A DNA stretch of 64,000 bases from Acidobacteriota bacterium (GCA_025354885.1 JANXLY010000105.1:1-64000), one strand, 5' to 3'; positions 1 through 8,677 are shown, numbered from the stretch's first letter. The notes: generated by a model not told the origin, from the letters alone. Translations and numbers: made by a program.

Positions 1-27
1 AGCGATTGAGTCTGGGCAGCATGGCCT

Positions 28-68
28 AAAAAAACGTTGGTCCCCTCGTTTGCAGCGCGGAGACCAAC
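28..68 (-). terminator. Rho-independent terminator of the metallophosphoesterase gene
   Basis: Read on the minus strand, GTTGGTCTCC and GGGGACCAAC form a stem of about ten base pairs, followed directly by G and seven T. It lies about 20 bases after the stop codon of the gene ending at 87, which is the right place for an intrinsic terminator of that gene. Confidence 0.75.
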
Positions 69-86
69 CATTTGCCGCAATCGCCT

Positions 87-1094
87 TTAAGGATTTGTTT
101 GTGGAAAGAAGTTTTCCGGCACGTCGACATGCTCAACGCCAAAGAGTTGTGTCTTCGCTGGATCCACAGTCACCCGCACGCAGTGGACATCCGTGCTGCC
201 GGGTACTTCGATACGAATCAGGTTGTCGATGGTCAGGCCCGAACGAGCGCCAATCAGAGGCTTGTCGTAATGGAATTCGTGCGAATCTCCGTGGATCAAA
301 AGCACAGGCCGCTTGTAGGTAATCACTTCGTCTTCGATCACGAAGAAGCTGTCGCGTGCGCCCTGTTCGGCCAGATCCGCTACGCGAACGCGAATTCCAG
401 TGAAGCCCGGATTGATCTGCATCACCAGCACGACTCCGGCGAAATTGTTATCCCTCGCTACGCTGAAGATCGTCTTCAGCCAGTTGAAGTTGGCATGGGT
501 TCTTTCGCGCCATTCGATATCATTCGCTGCATTGCGCCCGAAGTTGTTGTTGCTGCCAATGATGTGCACGGTAGCGAACAGGATATTGCCCTGGCTCCAC
601 ATGGAGTTCTCAACGTACTTGAAGTAGCGGCGGTCTTCGCTCTGCTGGCTGAGCGTAATTTTCTTTTTTCCGAGGCTTTGATTGTCCGGGTACAAAATGC
701 GGCGCAGATAATCCAGTCGTTCGAGGGAATCGTAGCTGCCATTATTTTCGCGGTGGCAATCGGTCCATTCATTGTCGCCGGGGGTCAGGATCATCGGCAT
801 TTCAAATTTGTTGAAGTCGTCTCTGCGGCTCGTGTAGGTTGCGTTGTCGCAAGCCGCACTGCCCGACTTGATGTCGCCTGCATGCACGAGAAACTGCAAT
901 GCGGTCGAGCGGTTGATGGAGCTTTGCAAGGCAGGCCATTTTGCGATTCCTGCTGCCCCGTAGTGCTGGTCGCCGATGGCAGCGAATTCAAAGCGCTGGG
1001 CAGTCGGCTTATGCCGGTCGAGCAAAGTGCGGAGAATCGCCGGATCTGGCCCACTCGGGCCAGCTTGCGAATACGCTGAAATGCTGACAAGCAC
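87..1094 (-). CDS. Metallophosphoesterase-like protein, 5' end damaged
   Basis: A 335-residue calcineurin-like phosphoesterase read from a GTG codon. The metal-ligand motifs are recognisable: D-x-H in IGDQHYG (about residue 42), GD in HAGDIKSG (about 74), GDNEW (about 107-110) and a late GDSHE. Such enzymes hydrolyse phosphoesters with a bimetal centre; the substrate cannot be told. The protein begins in the middle of what looks like a signal peptide (LVSISAYSQA, cleavage expected after SQA). A better start lies upstream, at the ATG at 1190-1188, which reads MIRRLLFSLT before a second copy of the same segment. In that copy one base change turns TAT into TAA, and a TGA follows. The gene may therefore be silenced, or translated from GTG without an export signal. 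The family call is fairly safe; whether the gene is functional is open. Confidence 0.7.
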   Translation of the reverse strand: MLVSISAYSQAGPSGPDPAILRTLLDRHKPTAQRFEFAAIGDQHYGAAGIAKWPALQSSINRSTALQFLVHAGDIKSGSAACDNATYTSRRDDFNKFEMPMILTPGDNEWTDCHRENNGSYDSLERLDYLRRILYPDNQSLGKKKITLSQQSEDRRYFKYVENSMWSQGNILFATVHIIGSNNNFGRNAANDIEWRERTHANFNWLKTIFSVARDNNFAGVVLVMQINPGFTGIRVRVADLAEQGARDSFFVIEDEVITYKRPVLLIHGDSHEFHYDKPLIGARSGLTIDNLIRIEVPGSTDVHCVRVTVDPAKTQLFGVEHVDVPENFFPQTNP

Positions 1095-1160
1095 CTGAGC
1101 CGCTGAAAGTCATTCCGCCCGCCCCGGGCCAGCTTGCGATTACGCTGAAATGCTGACAAG
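1057..1160. repeat. 35-bp direct repeat with 34-bp spacer at the 5' end of the metallophosphoesterase gene
   Basis: The segment at 1057-1091 recurs at 1126-1160 with a single mismatch (gcgaatacg against gcgattacg). The period is 69 bases, so reading frame is preserved, but on the minus strand the substitution gives TAA in the upstream copy, and the spacer carries an in-frame TGA. The spacer does not match the gene, so this is not a plain tandem duplication. Confidence 0.85.
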
Positions 1161-1242
1161 AGTTAACGAAAATAGTAAGCGTCGAATCATAGTTAGATCC
1201 GAAGCTAGCAGGCAAATACTTCATCCCGATGACGAATGGGCT

Positions 1243-1731
1243 TCAGTTGTGTTTGCCACTGGCAAGATTTTCGAGAGCCTCGCCGGAGAGGCGAAAGACG
1301 CTCCAGTCCGCAAGGGGCTTTGCGCCCAGGCTTTCGTAAAAACCGATGCTGGGCGTATTCCAGTTCAAGACACTCCACTCCACGCGTCCGCAGCCCCGCA
1401 ACTGAGCCAGTCTCGCGAGATGCAGCAGCAGTGTCTTGCCAATGCCTTTGCCACGCAATTCAGGGCGAACGTACAAATCTTCGAGGTAGATTCCGGGCTG
1501 CCCAAGAAAGGTGGAAAAGGTATGGAAAAAGAGTGCGAAGCCGGCTGCAATCCCATCCCACTCTGCGATCACAACTTCGGCTTTTGGATGTTCGCCGAAG
1601 AGGTGGAGATCGAGATCGGCCTCATTGGCTACACAAGATTCGCGGAGCTTTTCGTATTCGGCCAGTTCACGGATGAAGGCGAGAATCTGAGAGAGGTCAG
1701 CACGTGTCGCAGGACGTAAATGAATGCTCAT
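1243..1731 (-). CDS. GNAT family N-acetyltransferase
   Basis: A 162-residue single-domain GNAT protein that transfers an acetyl group from acetyl-CoA to an amine. The acetyl-CoA loop is RGKGIGK (about residues 93-99), preceded by the typical beta-4 strand YLEDLYVRP. The ending NWNTPSIGFYESLGA is the usual C-terminal part, and its closest look is to the diamine/spermidine acetyltransferase-like branch. The substrate is not predictable. It starts three bases after the ugd stop and is probably the last gene of the phoH-era-ugd transcript. No terminator is evident in the roughly 50 bases between its stop and the damaged start of the metallophosphoesterase gene. Confidence 0.85.
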   Translation of the reverse strand: MSIHLRPATRADLSQILAFIRELAEYEKLRESCVANEADLDLHLFGEHPKAEVVIAEWDGIAAGFALFFHTFSTFLGQPGIYLEDLYVRPELRGKGIGKTLLLHLARLAQLRGCGRVEWSVLNWNTPSIGFYESLGAKPLADWSVFRLSGEALENLASGKHN

Positions 1732-1734
1732 AGT

Positions 1735-3087
1735 TTATGGAAGGCGGATGAGGTTCCAGCCAACACGGCGCAGCGAATCGGCGTCGAGAGTCCAGCGCGT
1801 ATCGAGAACATTTTTTTGCCGTACGACATCTCCCAGCATGGCCCAATCGAGTTCGCGATATTCGTTCCATTCGGTGGCGAGCACCACGGCGTCGCTTTCG
1901 CGCATCGCCTCTTCTGCGGTGTCGCATAAGACGCTGGCGAGATCGGGGTGTTCGATACGGAAGCGCTCCATGGCAATCGGATCATGAGCGTGCACGATTA
2001 CACCGCGGCTTTGCAGGCGGCGGATGATATCGATGGCCGGGGCGTCGCGCAGGTCGTCTGTGTTGGGTTTGAAGGCAAGCCCGAGCACGGCAATGTTTCG
2101 TCCCTTGATGATCTTCAAAATGTCGAGCAAGCGCTCGATCACTTTTTCGCGCATTGCGAAGTTCACCTGGCGAGCAGCCTCTACAATGCCCATCCCGAGC
2201 CCGTATTCTTTTGCGGTTGCGGACAATGCGGCAGTGTCTTTTGCAAAGCAACTGCCACCCCATCCGAGGCCAGCGCTTAGAAAGCGGTTGCCGATGCGGC
2301 TGTCGAGGCCCATGCCACGGGCAATGTGCTGGATGTCGGCACCGACCCTTCCGGCAAGCAGACCAATTTCGTTGATAAAACTGATCTTGGTGGCGAGAAA
2401 TGCATTCGCAGCGTACTTGATCAATTCGGCACTGGCGAGATCGGTGGATACGAGTGGCACCGCACTGAAGCCTTCACGCCGCGGACAGAAGGCCGGGGCG
2501 GGAAAGGTCTGGTCGATGACCGGACGGTAGAGCCGGTAGAGAGTTTCGAGGGCCTTGCCCTGATCTGCCCCAATTACGATTCGATCCGGATAGAGAGAGT
2601 CGAAAATTGCTGAGCCTTCACGCAAGAATTCGGGATTCGAAGCTACAGCAAAATCGGTATGCAGGCCGGCAGCTTTCTGGGATTCGCGAATCAGTGCTCC
2701 AACCCAGTTGCCACTGCCAATCGGCACTGTGGACTTGTTCACAACAACCGTGAACGACGCGCTCAAGTATTTACCCAGGCTTTCGCTGGCACTGCGAAGG
2801 TACTGGAGATCCGGCTGTCCGTCGGGTAAGCTGGGAGTCCCTACGGCAATGAAAATGACTTCCGCATCTGGAATTGCATCTTCGTATTTGCTGGTGAAGT
2901 GAAGCCTGCCTTTGGCGGCATCGAGCAAATCTTCGAGCTGCGGCTCGAAGATTGGAATCTGCCCGGCGCGCAAGGCATTGACCTTGCTCTCATTGACGTC
3001 CAGGCAATGTACTTCATGTCCGACAAATGCAAGGCACACGCCGGTTGTCAGGCCCACGTAGCCGGTTCCGATGACAGCGACTTTCAT
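1735..3087 (-). CDS. ugd: UDP-glucose 6-dehydrogenase
   Basis: Oxidises UDP-glucose to UDP-glucuronate with NAD+, feeding capsule, exopolysaccharide and glycan synthesis in the cytoplasm. The 450-residue protein has the N-terminal Rossmann motif GTGYVG (residues 7-12), the central helix with ELIKYAANAFLATKISFINE (about 221-240), and the catalytic cysteine in GGSCFAKD (Cys280), where most relatives read GGSCFPKD. The C-terminal UDP-binding domain has the typical GLAFKPNTDDLRDAPA. A loop near residues 195-212 is slightly longer than in the shortest family members. It begins one base after the BON-domain gene, so it is co-transcribed with era and phoH. Confidence 0.95.
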   Translation of the reverse strand: MKVAVIGTGYVGLTTGVCLAFVGHEVHCLDVNESKVNALRAGQIPIFEPQLEDLLDAAKGRLHFTSKYEDAIPDAEVIFIAVGTPSLPDGQPDLQYLRSASESLGKYLSASFTVVVNKSTVPIGSGNWVGALIRESQKAAGLHTDFAVASNPEFLREGSAIFDSLYPDRIVIGADQGKALETLYRLYRPVIDQTFPAPAFCPRREGFSAVPLVSTDLASAELIKYAANAFLATKISFINEIGLLAGRVGADIQHIARGMGLDSRIGNRFLSAGLGWGGSCFAKDTAALSATAKEYGLGMGIVEAARQVNFAMREKVIERLLDILKIIKGRNIAVLGLAFKPNTDDLRDAPAIDIIRRLQSRGVIVHAHDPIAMERFRIEHPDLASVLCDTAEEAMRESDAVVLATEWNEYRELDWAMLGDVVRQKNVLDTRWTLDADSLRRVGWNLIRLP

Positions 3088-3088
3088 C

Positions 3089-3370
3089 TTACGGCTCGAC
3101 TTTCACCTGATTGACAACGCTGGTGACGCCCTTCACTTTTTTCACCACACTATCGATCTTTTGCCGTGAACGTTCTTTGTCAACACGGCCCTGCACGGTC
3201 ACTGCGCCATTCTTCACTTCGACCGTCAAAGCGCCACCTTTGATATCCGGATCGTTAGCGAGCTTCATGCGCACCTGGTCATAAACCGTCCCGTCCGTAA
3301 TCTTTTTCTGCTCTGCGGCCGGCAGCAGCATGGCCGCCAGCATAGCCAACATCAATATGATTCGCTTCAT
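3089..3370 (-). CDS. Small secreted BON-domain protein
   Basis: A 93-residue protein with a signal peptide of about 19 residues (MKRIILMLAMLAAMLLPAA) followed by a single BON domain (about residues 27-90). The BON pattern is visible: D..V...V...L..DP.I, then LTVEVKNGAVTVQGRVD, and finally VKGVTSVVNQVKV. BON domains (OsmY-like) bind phospholipid surfaces and act in the periplasm or outer membrane. Its start codon overlaps the era stop by four bases (ATGA), so translation is probably coupled to era, an unusual partner for a BON protein. Confidence 0.88.
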   Translation of the reverse strand: MKRIILMLAMLAAMLLPAAEQKKITDGTVYDQVRMKLANDPDIKGGALTVEVKNGAVTVQGRVDKERSRQKIDSVVKKVKGVTSVVNQVKVEP

Positions 3371-4320
3371 TTGCCCTCACTCGTATTCTGCCATCCCAAT
3401 TCGTTCAGAAACGATTCATTCTCTCGCCACTTTGGTTTTACTTTCACAAAGAGCTCGAGGAAAAATTTACGACCCAGCATTTCTTCAAGCTGGATTCTTG
3501 CCCCTGTACCAATCTTTTTGATCATCGCTCCATTTGCACCGATCAGGATCGGCTTCTGGCCTTCGCGCTCCACGACAATGCTTGCCTGCACCACAGTGAC
3601 GTTGGATTTGTCTTCCCATTTTTCAACAATCACTGCAACGCTGTGCGGAACTTCTTCGCCTGTAAGCCGCAGGATCTGCTCGCGGACCACTTCTGCGGCG
3701 ATATTCTTCTCCGGCATGTCGGTCAGATAATCTTCCTCAAAGCGAGCCTCCCCCTCGGGCAGCCGGGCAAGAATTGCACGCTTCAATGCTGCCACTCCCT
3801 CGCCTTTACTGGCCGAGACCGGGAAGAGTTCGTCAAACTCAAATACGCTCTGAAAGGCCTCAAGCCGGGGCAGCAGCAATCTTTTGTCGTCGATCAGGTC
3901 TACCTTGTTCAAGACGAGAAAGGCAGGAACCGCATTGGCATCTCTCGCCCGGCGTAAAGTATCGAGAGCCTGCTTTTCTTCTTCCGGAACTTCGCCGCTG
4001 GCAGACAGCATTTTTGCATCGGCTACATAGAGCAGCAAATCTTTGCCCTCGAGCGAGGCGCGCACGCTTTGCATCATTCGACGATTGATCAGTGTGTCGC
4101 TGCGGTGAATGCCGGGTGTATCGAAAAAGACAATCTGTCCTTCCTTTTCGGTAGCAACTCCCATGATGCTCGACCTCGTCGTCTGCGGCTTGGCCGAAAC
4201 GATTGCCAGCTTGGTGCCCAGTAGCGCGTTCAAAAGCGTACTCTTGCCTGCGTTGGGCCGTCCGGCGATTGCCACGTGGCCAAACTTCGACTTATTCTTC
4301 GCTTTTTGTCTTCTCGGCAT
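3367..4320 (-). CDS. era: GTPase Era
   Basis: Ribosome-assembly GTPase that binds the 3' end of 16S rRNA during 30S maturation. The 317-residue protein has G1 GRPNAGKS (20-27), G2 around TTRSS (48-52), G3 DTPG (67-70), G4 NKVD (138-141) and G5-like SASKGEG. The C-terminal KH domain includes ILIGANGAMIKKIGTGARI. The length is normal for Era. The start overlaps the preceding CBS-domain gene by 29 bases and the stop overlaps the BON gene by four. The order phoH-ybeY-CBS protein-era is a widespread RNA-metabolism cluster, which strengthens the call. Confidence 0.96.
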   Translation of the reverse strand: MPRRQKAKNKSKFGHVAIAGRPNAGKSTLLNALLGTKLAIVSAKPQTTRSSIMGVATEKEGQIVFFDTPGIHRSDTLINRRMMQSVRASLEGKDLLLYVADAKMLSASGEVPEEEKQALDTLRRARDANAVPAFLVLNKVDLIDDKRLLLPRLEAFQSVFEFDELFPVSASKGEGVAALKRAILARLPEGEARFEEDYLTDMPEKNIAAEVVREQILRLTGEEVPHSVAVIVEKWEDKSNVTVVQASIVVEREGQKPILIGANGAMIKKIGTGARIQLEEMLGRKFFLELFVKVKPKWRENESFLNELGWQNTSEGK

Positions 4321-5581
4321 CTACTTCCTCTTCTAAACTCGTGGCCCGGCAAAGCCGAACCTGTTCCACTCTGCGCTCGTCGCTCGACAGGATCTCAAGC
4401 CGCACACCATGGCGCTCGATCACTTCACCTGCCTTGGGAACCCTGCCGAACCATTCCGTAGCGAGGCCTCCGACGGTGGTTGCTTCCGTTTCCTCATCCG
4501 GGCTGAATTCTAGCAAATCCCGCAAATGATCCACATCAAAGCTTCCTGCAACAACAAAACTTCCATTCGCTTCTGTGATCAAGTCGTGGCCCGGCTCATG
4601 TTCATCCCGAATCTCACCAAACACGATTTCGACCAGATCCTCCATCGTTGAGAGGCCAGCGGTGTTGCCATACTCATCGACTACGATTGCCATATGGTTG
4701 CCGTCGTGCTGCATCTCTTTCAGCAGGTCGGTCACCAGCTTCGTCTCGGGAACAAATGCGATGGGCCGCTGCAGGTCGGCTGCCTTCATCCCGGCACGAT
4801 CCTCATCTTCCACTTCGAACATGTCCCGCACGTGGACAAATCCGGTAATCTTGTCGATATCGCCCTCGTACAATGGAATGCGCGAAAACTGTTCGTGGAT
4901 CACGAGGCGGCGCAATTCTTCCAGCGTCTTGGTACCGTCCATCGCGACAATATTAGGTCGTGCCGTCATCACTTCACGAACCCGCTTGTCGCCAAAAGCA
5001 ACCACCGACTGAATCAGTTTTTTGTCGCCCTCTTCAATGAGCCCTTCTTCTTCGCCTGCGGCAATGAGAGCTTCAATTTCTTCTTGCGGACTGGCACCGT
5101 CTTCAAGACTTTCAGAAGGCTTGCTGATTTCGGCCAGGGTTTCTGCAAAGCTCAACAATGCCGCAAACGGACCCATCAATAGCGCCATAAATCGCAGCAG
5201 GGGAACGAACGGCCCAAGAATTTCGCCCGTTGCGCGGCGATACATCAATTGAGGTATCAGATAGGAAAACACTGCCATCGAGAGCAGTGCGACAGAGATC
5301 CCCTGCATGATGTCGAGGACCGGAGTGGGTCCTCCATCACTCAGGAAAAATGCAAGCACCCCGATGCAGACCAGCAAGCCATGTTTGTAAAGGCTGAACA
5401 CGAGTGCTGCATGATCGGTCTCCATGCCTATTCTCGGAGCGATGATTTCCTTGAAGTGTTCGAGCGCCGCAAAGTCTCGTGCCCTCAGGCGCATGCCTTC
5501 GAGGTAGAGCAACTGCACAAAGGAAAACAGCATCAAGGCTAGCAGCGACGCGATGTAAACTGCGACCCAGAACATCGTCAT
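4292..5581 (-). CDS. CNNM/CorC-type transporter-associated protein with CBS pair
   Basis: A 429-residue membrane protein of the former hemolysin/TlyC/CorC family, probably involved in Mg2+ or other cation homeostasis. The N-terminal DUF21/CNNM region has three to four hydrophobic helices (starting WVAVYIASLLALMLF). A CBS pair follows, beginning at REVMTARPNIVAM and ending at DLVEIVFGEIRDEHE. A C-terminal CorC_HlyC domain holds the VGGLATEWFG segment. I chose the ATG at 5581, which overlaps the ybeY stop as ATGA, rather than an upstream start that would overlap ybeY by 50 bases. It is the third gene of the phoH operon. Confidence 0.9.
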   Translation of the reverse strand: MTMFWVAVYIASLLALMLFSFVQLLYLEGMRLRARDFAALEHFKEIIAPRIGMETDHAALVFSLYKHGLLVCIGVLAFFLSDGGPTPVLDIMQGISVALLSMAVFSYLIPQLMYRRATGEILGPFVPLLRFMALLMGPFAALLSFAETLAEISKPSESLEDGASPQEEIEALIAAGEEEGLIEEGDKKLIQSVVAFGDKRVREVMTARPNIVAMDGTKTLEELRRLVIHEQFSRIPLYEGDIDKITGFVHVRDMFEVEDEDRAGMKAADLQRPIAFVPETKLVTDLLKEMQHDGNHMAIVVDEYGNTAGLSTMEDLVEIVFGEIRDEHEPGHDLITEANGSFVVAGSFDVDHLRDLLEFSPDEETEATTVGGLATEWFGRVPKAGEVIERHGVRLEILSSDERRVEQVRLCRATSLEEEVDAEKTKSEE

Positions 5582-6018
5582 CGCCTGCTCCGTTCGATCA
5601 AGCCCGCAGGCAAGTCGAGGGCTTTGCGCCATTTCGTCTCAAGCCGTTTCATCTCCCCACCATCTTTTTCGTGGTCCATTCCGGACAGGTGGAGTGCCCC
5701 GTGCAGCATCAGGATCTTGAGTTCTTCCAGCAGAGTATGGCCTTGTTCGATTGCCTGCTCGCTAGCTCTCTGGAGCGAAATGGCGAGCTCACCTAACTCT
5801 CCCGTTTCGCCGCTCGGAAAGCTCAATACATCGGTTGGAAAATCATGCCCGAGAAATTCTTTGTTCAATTGATGCAAATGCGCATCGTCGCTCAGAAGGC
5901 AAACAATGGTTCGGCCTTCGAGCACCTTGTCACTCAACTCTTTGGCGAAGGCGCGCAATGCTGCCCGCTCCTCTTTAGGGAGCGGTTTGCGGAACAGGAT
6001 GGAAGATCGTTTGCCCAT
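5578..6018 (-). CDS. ybeY: Endoribonuclease YbeY
   Basis: Zinc-dependent endoribonuclease for 16S rRNA 3' maturation and ribosome quality control. The 146-residue protein carries the H-x3-H-x5-H metal signature in HGALHLSGMDH and the conserved core LNKEFLGHDFPTDVLSFP. The start overlaps the phoH stop (TGATG) and the stop overlaps the CBS-protein start (ATGA), so the genes are translationally coupled. Confidence 0.95.
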   Translation of the reverse strand: MGKRSSILFRKPLPKEERAALRAFAKELSDKVLEGRTIVCLLSDDAHLHQLNKEFLGHDFPTDVLSFPSGETGELGELAISLQRASEQAIEQGHTLLEELKILMLHGALHLSGMDHEKDGGEMKRLETKWRKALDLPAGLIERSRR

Positions 6019-7067
6019 CAGGCTTCTGGTAAATCTAAAGGAGCACCAGGGGTGATACTCGCAGCAGCTGCCACGGCGGGCACCGGCTCGTCCAGCTTTA
6101 AATGCAGCTGTCGACCTATGCCTGTCTTCTCTGAATAACTTTCGTAAGCGCGAACAATCCGCTGCACCAGACTGTGCCTCACGACGTCCATATCGTCGAA
6201 GTGGATGAACGCAACTCCCGTTACGTTCTTCAATATTTCGATCACTTCAATGAGTCCGCTTCTTTTGCCCCCGGGAAGATCGATCTGTGTGATGTCCCCG
6301 GTGACGACCATTTTTGAATTGAAGCCCATACGTGTGAGAATCATTTTCATCTGATCGGGCGTACAGTTCTGGCTTTCATCAATGATGATGTAAGCGTCGT
6401 TGAGGGTTCGTCCACGCATGAAGGCGATCGGCGCCACCTCGATCGTGTGTTTTTCGAGCAATTTTTCGACTTTGTCGGCTTCGATCATGTCGAACAACGC
6501 ATCGTAAAGAGGACGTAAATACGGGTCTACTTTTTCCTGCAGGGTTCCGGGCAGGAAGCCAAGCTTTTCTCCAGCTTCGACAGCGGGGCGAGTCAGGATA
6601 ATGCGGCTCACCTGTTTGTTCATCAGAGCAGAAACGGCCATTGCCACAGCGAGGTAGGTCTTGCCTGTTCCCGCCGGACCAATGCCGAAGGTCAGATCAT
6701 TCTTTTCGATTGCTTCGAGGTAACGCCGCTGGTTTACCGTCTTTGGTGCAAGAATTTTCTTGCCGAAACTACGCTGCCGACCGCTTAGGTAGAACGATTG
6801 CAGGGTAGTCTGATCTTCGACAGTTACAGAACGTAGAAAATTGTTGAGATCGACATTCGAGAGGATATGCCCCTCATTCTGGAGGAAAAGATAATCCTCG
6901 AATATAGAACGGGCGCGCTCCACAGCAAGATCATCGCCATCAATCTCCAGATTGTCGTGACGCAGAAAGGTACGAACGCCAAGATTGCGTTCCAAAAGAC
7001 GAATGTTTTCGTCTCGGGTGCCAAAAAAGGACTCTATGCCCTTGCTAACCGGAACATTGATCTTCAA
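6018..7067 (-). CDS. phoH: PhoH family ATPase
   Basis: Cytoplasmic P-loop ATPase of the PhoH/YbeZ type, thought to work with YbeY in RNA processing. In the 349-residue protein the Walker A motif is GPAGTGKT (130-137) and the Walker B motif is YIIIDESQN (about 226-234). The arginine-bearing segment SKMVVTGDITQIDLP and an N-terminal KH-like region (about 20-70) match YbeZ. The C-terminal tail of about 20 residues (EPVPAVAAAASITPGA) is Ala/Pro-rich and likely disordered. It is the first gene of the minus-strand operon; an AT-rich stretch just upstream (around 7070-7140) could hold its promoter. Confidence 0.94.
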   Translation of the reverse strand: MKINVPVSKGIESFFGTRDENIRLLERNLGVRTFLRHDNLEIDGDDLAVERARSIFEDYLFLQNEGHILSNVDLNNFLRSVTVEDQTTLQSFYLSGRQRSFGKKILAPKTVNQRRYLEAIEKNDLTFGIGPAGTGKTYLAVAMAVSALMNKQVSRIILTRPAVEAGEKLGFLPGTLQEKVDPYLRPLYDALFDMIEADKVEKLLEKHTIEVAPIAFMRGRTLNDAYIIIDESQNCTPDQMKMILTRMGFNSKMVVTGDITQIDLPGGKRSGLIEVIEILKNVTGVAFIHFDDMDVVRHSLVQRIVRAYESYSEKTGIGRQLHLKLDEPVPAVAAAASITPGAPLDLPEA

Positions 7068-7191
7068 CCCTTATTATTATAGAGGAATATCTCCTGAAGC
7101 GTTGCAAGGGTGAAGAGTTCACAATTCTTTACACGTCTTTTTGGATCAACCCTCTAACTTCTTCGTCCTATCATTCGTCAGGACTTTATAG

Positions 7192-8595
7192 ATGCTAACT
7201 ATCGCTTCCATTTTCAGAATGTCCATCCTTGGTATTTTAGGTGCCTCGCTTTGGGCGCAAGCCCCGGCACCCAAGCCTGTGGTTGGTACCGTCTTCGCGG
7301 CAGATGCCGCCGCCCGCACGCTCTCAATCAAAGCCGATGACGGATCGGAAACAAAGGTGAAGGTTGCCGAAACCGCCCGTGTTTCGCAGGTCCCGCCCGG
7401 AGAAACATCCTTGCAGAAGGCCACGCCAGTTGAATTGACGGTTGTCGGGATTGGTGACCGCGTGATTGCGCGGGGTCCGATTGCTGACGGCATCCTGAAC
7501 GCGACGCTGGTCGTTGTAATGAGCAAGACGGATATTGCGAAGAAGCAGCAACAGGAACAGATGCTCTGGACGACCAAGGGTGTTTCTGGCATGGTCACTG
7601 CAGTGGACAAAGCTGCCAACACAGTGACGATCAACTATCGCGGCGCCGAAGGCGTAAAGCCGATGAAGATCACGATTGCTGAAAAGGCGAATGTGAAGCG
7701 GTATTCGGAAGGCAGTGTAAAGTTTGCGGATGCGGTTGTCAGTTCGATTGGCGATATTGATGTGAACGATCAGGTGCGGGCGCTTGGGGTGAAGAGTGCA
7801 GACGGCCTGGCTTATCAGGCGGATCAAGTGGTGAGTGGTGCATTTCGCAACATTGCCGCTACGGTCAAGAGTATCGATCTTGCCAATGGTGTGATTGAAG
7901 TGATCGACCTCGACACGAAGAAGCCGCTGCAGGTCAGAGTGGGTAAAGACGCCAGTCTGAAGAAGCTGGCGCCGATGGCAGCCTCAATGATGGCGATGTC
8001 GATCAACGGCGGTATGCCTGGGATGGCTGGAATGGGCGGTGGGCGCGGCGCTGGTGCGCCGGGTGCGCCGGGTGCTGGCGGTGCTCCTGGTGCTGGTAGT
8101 GGAGCAGGTGGCGGCCCACCGGCCGGAATGTCCATGCGGCCTCCACAGGCTGCAGGTGCCGAAGGTGCAGGCGGTCCTCCCAGTGCAGGCGGTCGGCCCA
8201 GTGCAGGCGGTCCTCCCAGTGCAGGCGGTCCTCCCAGTGCAGGCGGTCCTCCCAGTGCAGGCGGTTGGCCTGGTGCAGGCGGTCCCGGAATGGGCGGTCC
8301 TGGCGGCGGCATGCGTCGCGGCGGCGGCGACATGATGGGCATGGCGATTGATCGTTCTCCTGCCATTCAACTCTCCGATCTGAAGAAAGACGATCCGCTG
8401 ATCTTATCGGTCAGCAAAACAAAAGAACCAAACAAGGTGGTTGCCATTACCATCCTTGCCGGAGTCGAGCCCATTCTGGCTACTCCGGCGAACGGGTCTC
8501 GCGCCTCGCAGCTCGGCACCTGGAACCTGGACGGCGGCGCTGGCATGATGGGCGGCGGTGGTGGTGGCGGTGGAATGGGCGGCCCTCCCCAGTAA
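7192..8595 (+). CDS. Secreted protein with Pro/Ser/Ala/Gly repeats
   Basis: A 467-residue exported protein of unknown function. A signal peptide (about residues 1-22, ending LGASLWAQA) is followed by several repeats of a beta-rich module of about 70 residues. These resemble DUF5666-like domains: GTVFAADAAARTLSIKADDGSETKV-type strands, then VTAVDKAANTVTI, and VKSIDLANGVIEVIDL. A low-complexity stretch (about residues 275-385) rich in G, P, A, S and M contains a PPSAGG repeat, and the C-terminus ends in MMGGGGGGGGMGGPPQ-like sequence. The latter resembles the Gly/Met-rich tract of the receptor encoded next, so the two may act together at the cell surface; this is inference. It is divergent from phoH. 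Confidence 0.75.
   Translation: MLTIASIFRMSILGILGASLWAQAPAPKPVVGTVFAADAAARTLSIKADDGSETKVKVAETARVSQVPPGETSLQKATPVELTVVGIGDRVIARGPIADGILNATLVVVMSKTDIAKKQQQEQMLWTTKGVSGMVTAVDKAANTVTINYRGAEGVKPMKITIAEKANVKRYSEGSVKFADAVVSSIGDIDVNDQVRALGVKSADGLAYQADQVVSGAFRNIAATVKSIDLANGVIEVIDLDTKKPLQVRVGKDASLKKLAPMAASMMAMSINGGMPGMAGMGGGRGAGAPGAPGAGGAPGAGSGAGGGPPAGMSMRPPQAAGAEGAGGPPSAGGRPSAGGPPSAGGPPSAGGPPSAGGWPGAGGPGMGGPGGGMRRGGGDMMGMAIDRSPAIQLSDLKKDDPLILSVSKTKEPNKVVAITILAGVEPILATPANGSRASQLGTWNLDGGAGMMGGGGGGGGMGGPPQ
8167..8283 (+). repeat. 18-bp tandem repeat encoding PPSAGG
   Basis: The core gcaggcggt recurs at exact 18-base spacing from 8167 to 8275, seven registers in all, with tcctcccagt as the usual linker. 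It is in frame and encodes repeats of Pro-Pro-Ser-Ala-Gly-Gly, with Arg and Trp replacements in two units. Such an array can change length by slippage without breaking the frame. Confidence 0.9.
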
Positions 8596-8677
8596 CGAGC
8601 CAGCTCTCATTTCTGTTCTGTCCAGTCTGTTCTGTCAAACGATTTATAAATTCGAAATTCTTGCTTTAGGAGCAACC

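Noticed and set aside
72-1079. Open frame of 335 codons on the plus strand
   Set aside because: It is the antisense shadow of the metallophosphoesterase gene, which shows real metal-ligand motifs; the plus-strand product has none.
8177-8275. Regular short repeats that could suggest a CRISPR array
   Set aside because: The 18-base period has no separate spacers, stays in frame in a secreted protein and encodes PPSAGG units.
7824-8366. 180-codon Pro-rich frame on the minus strand
   Set aside because: It is only the complement of the Gly/Ala-rich coding repeat and has no start context or motif.
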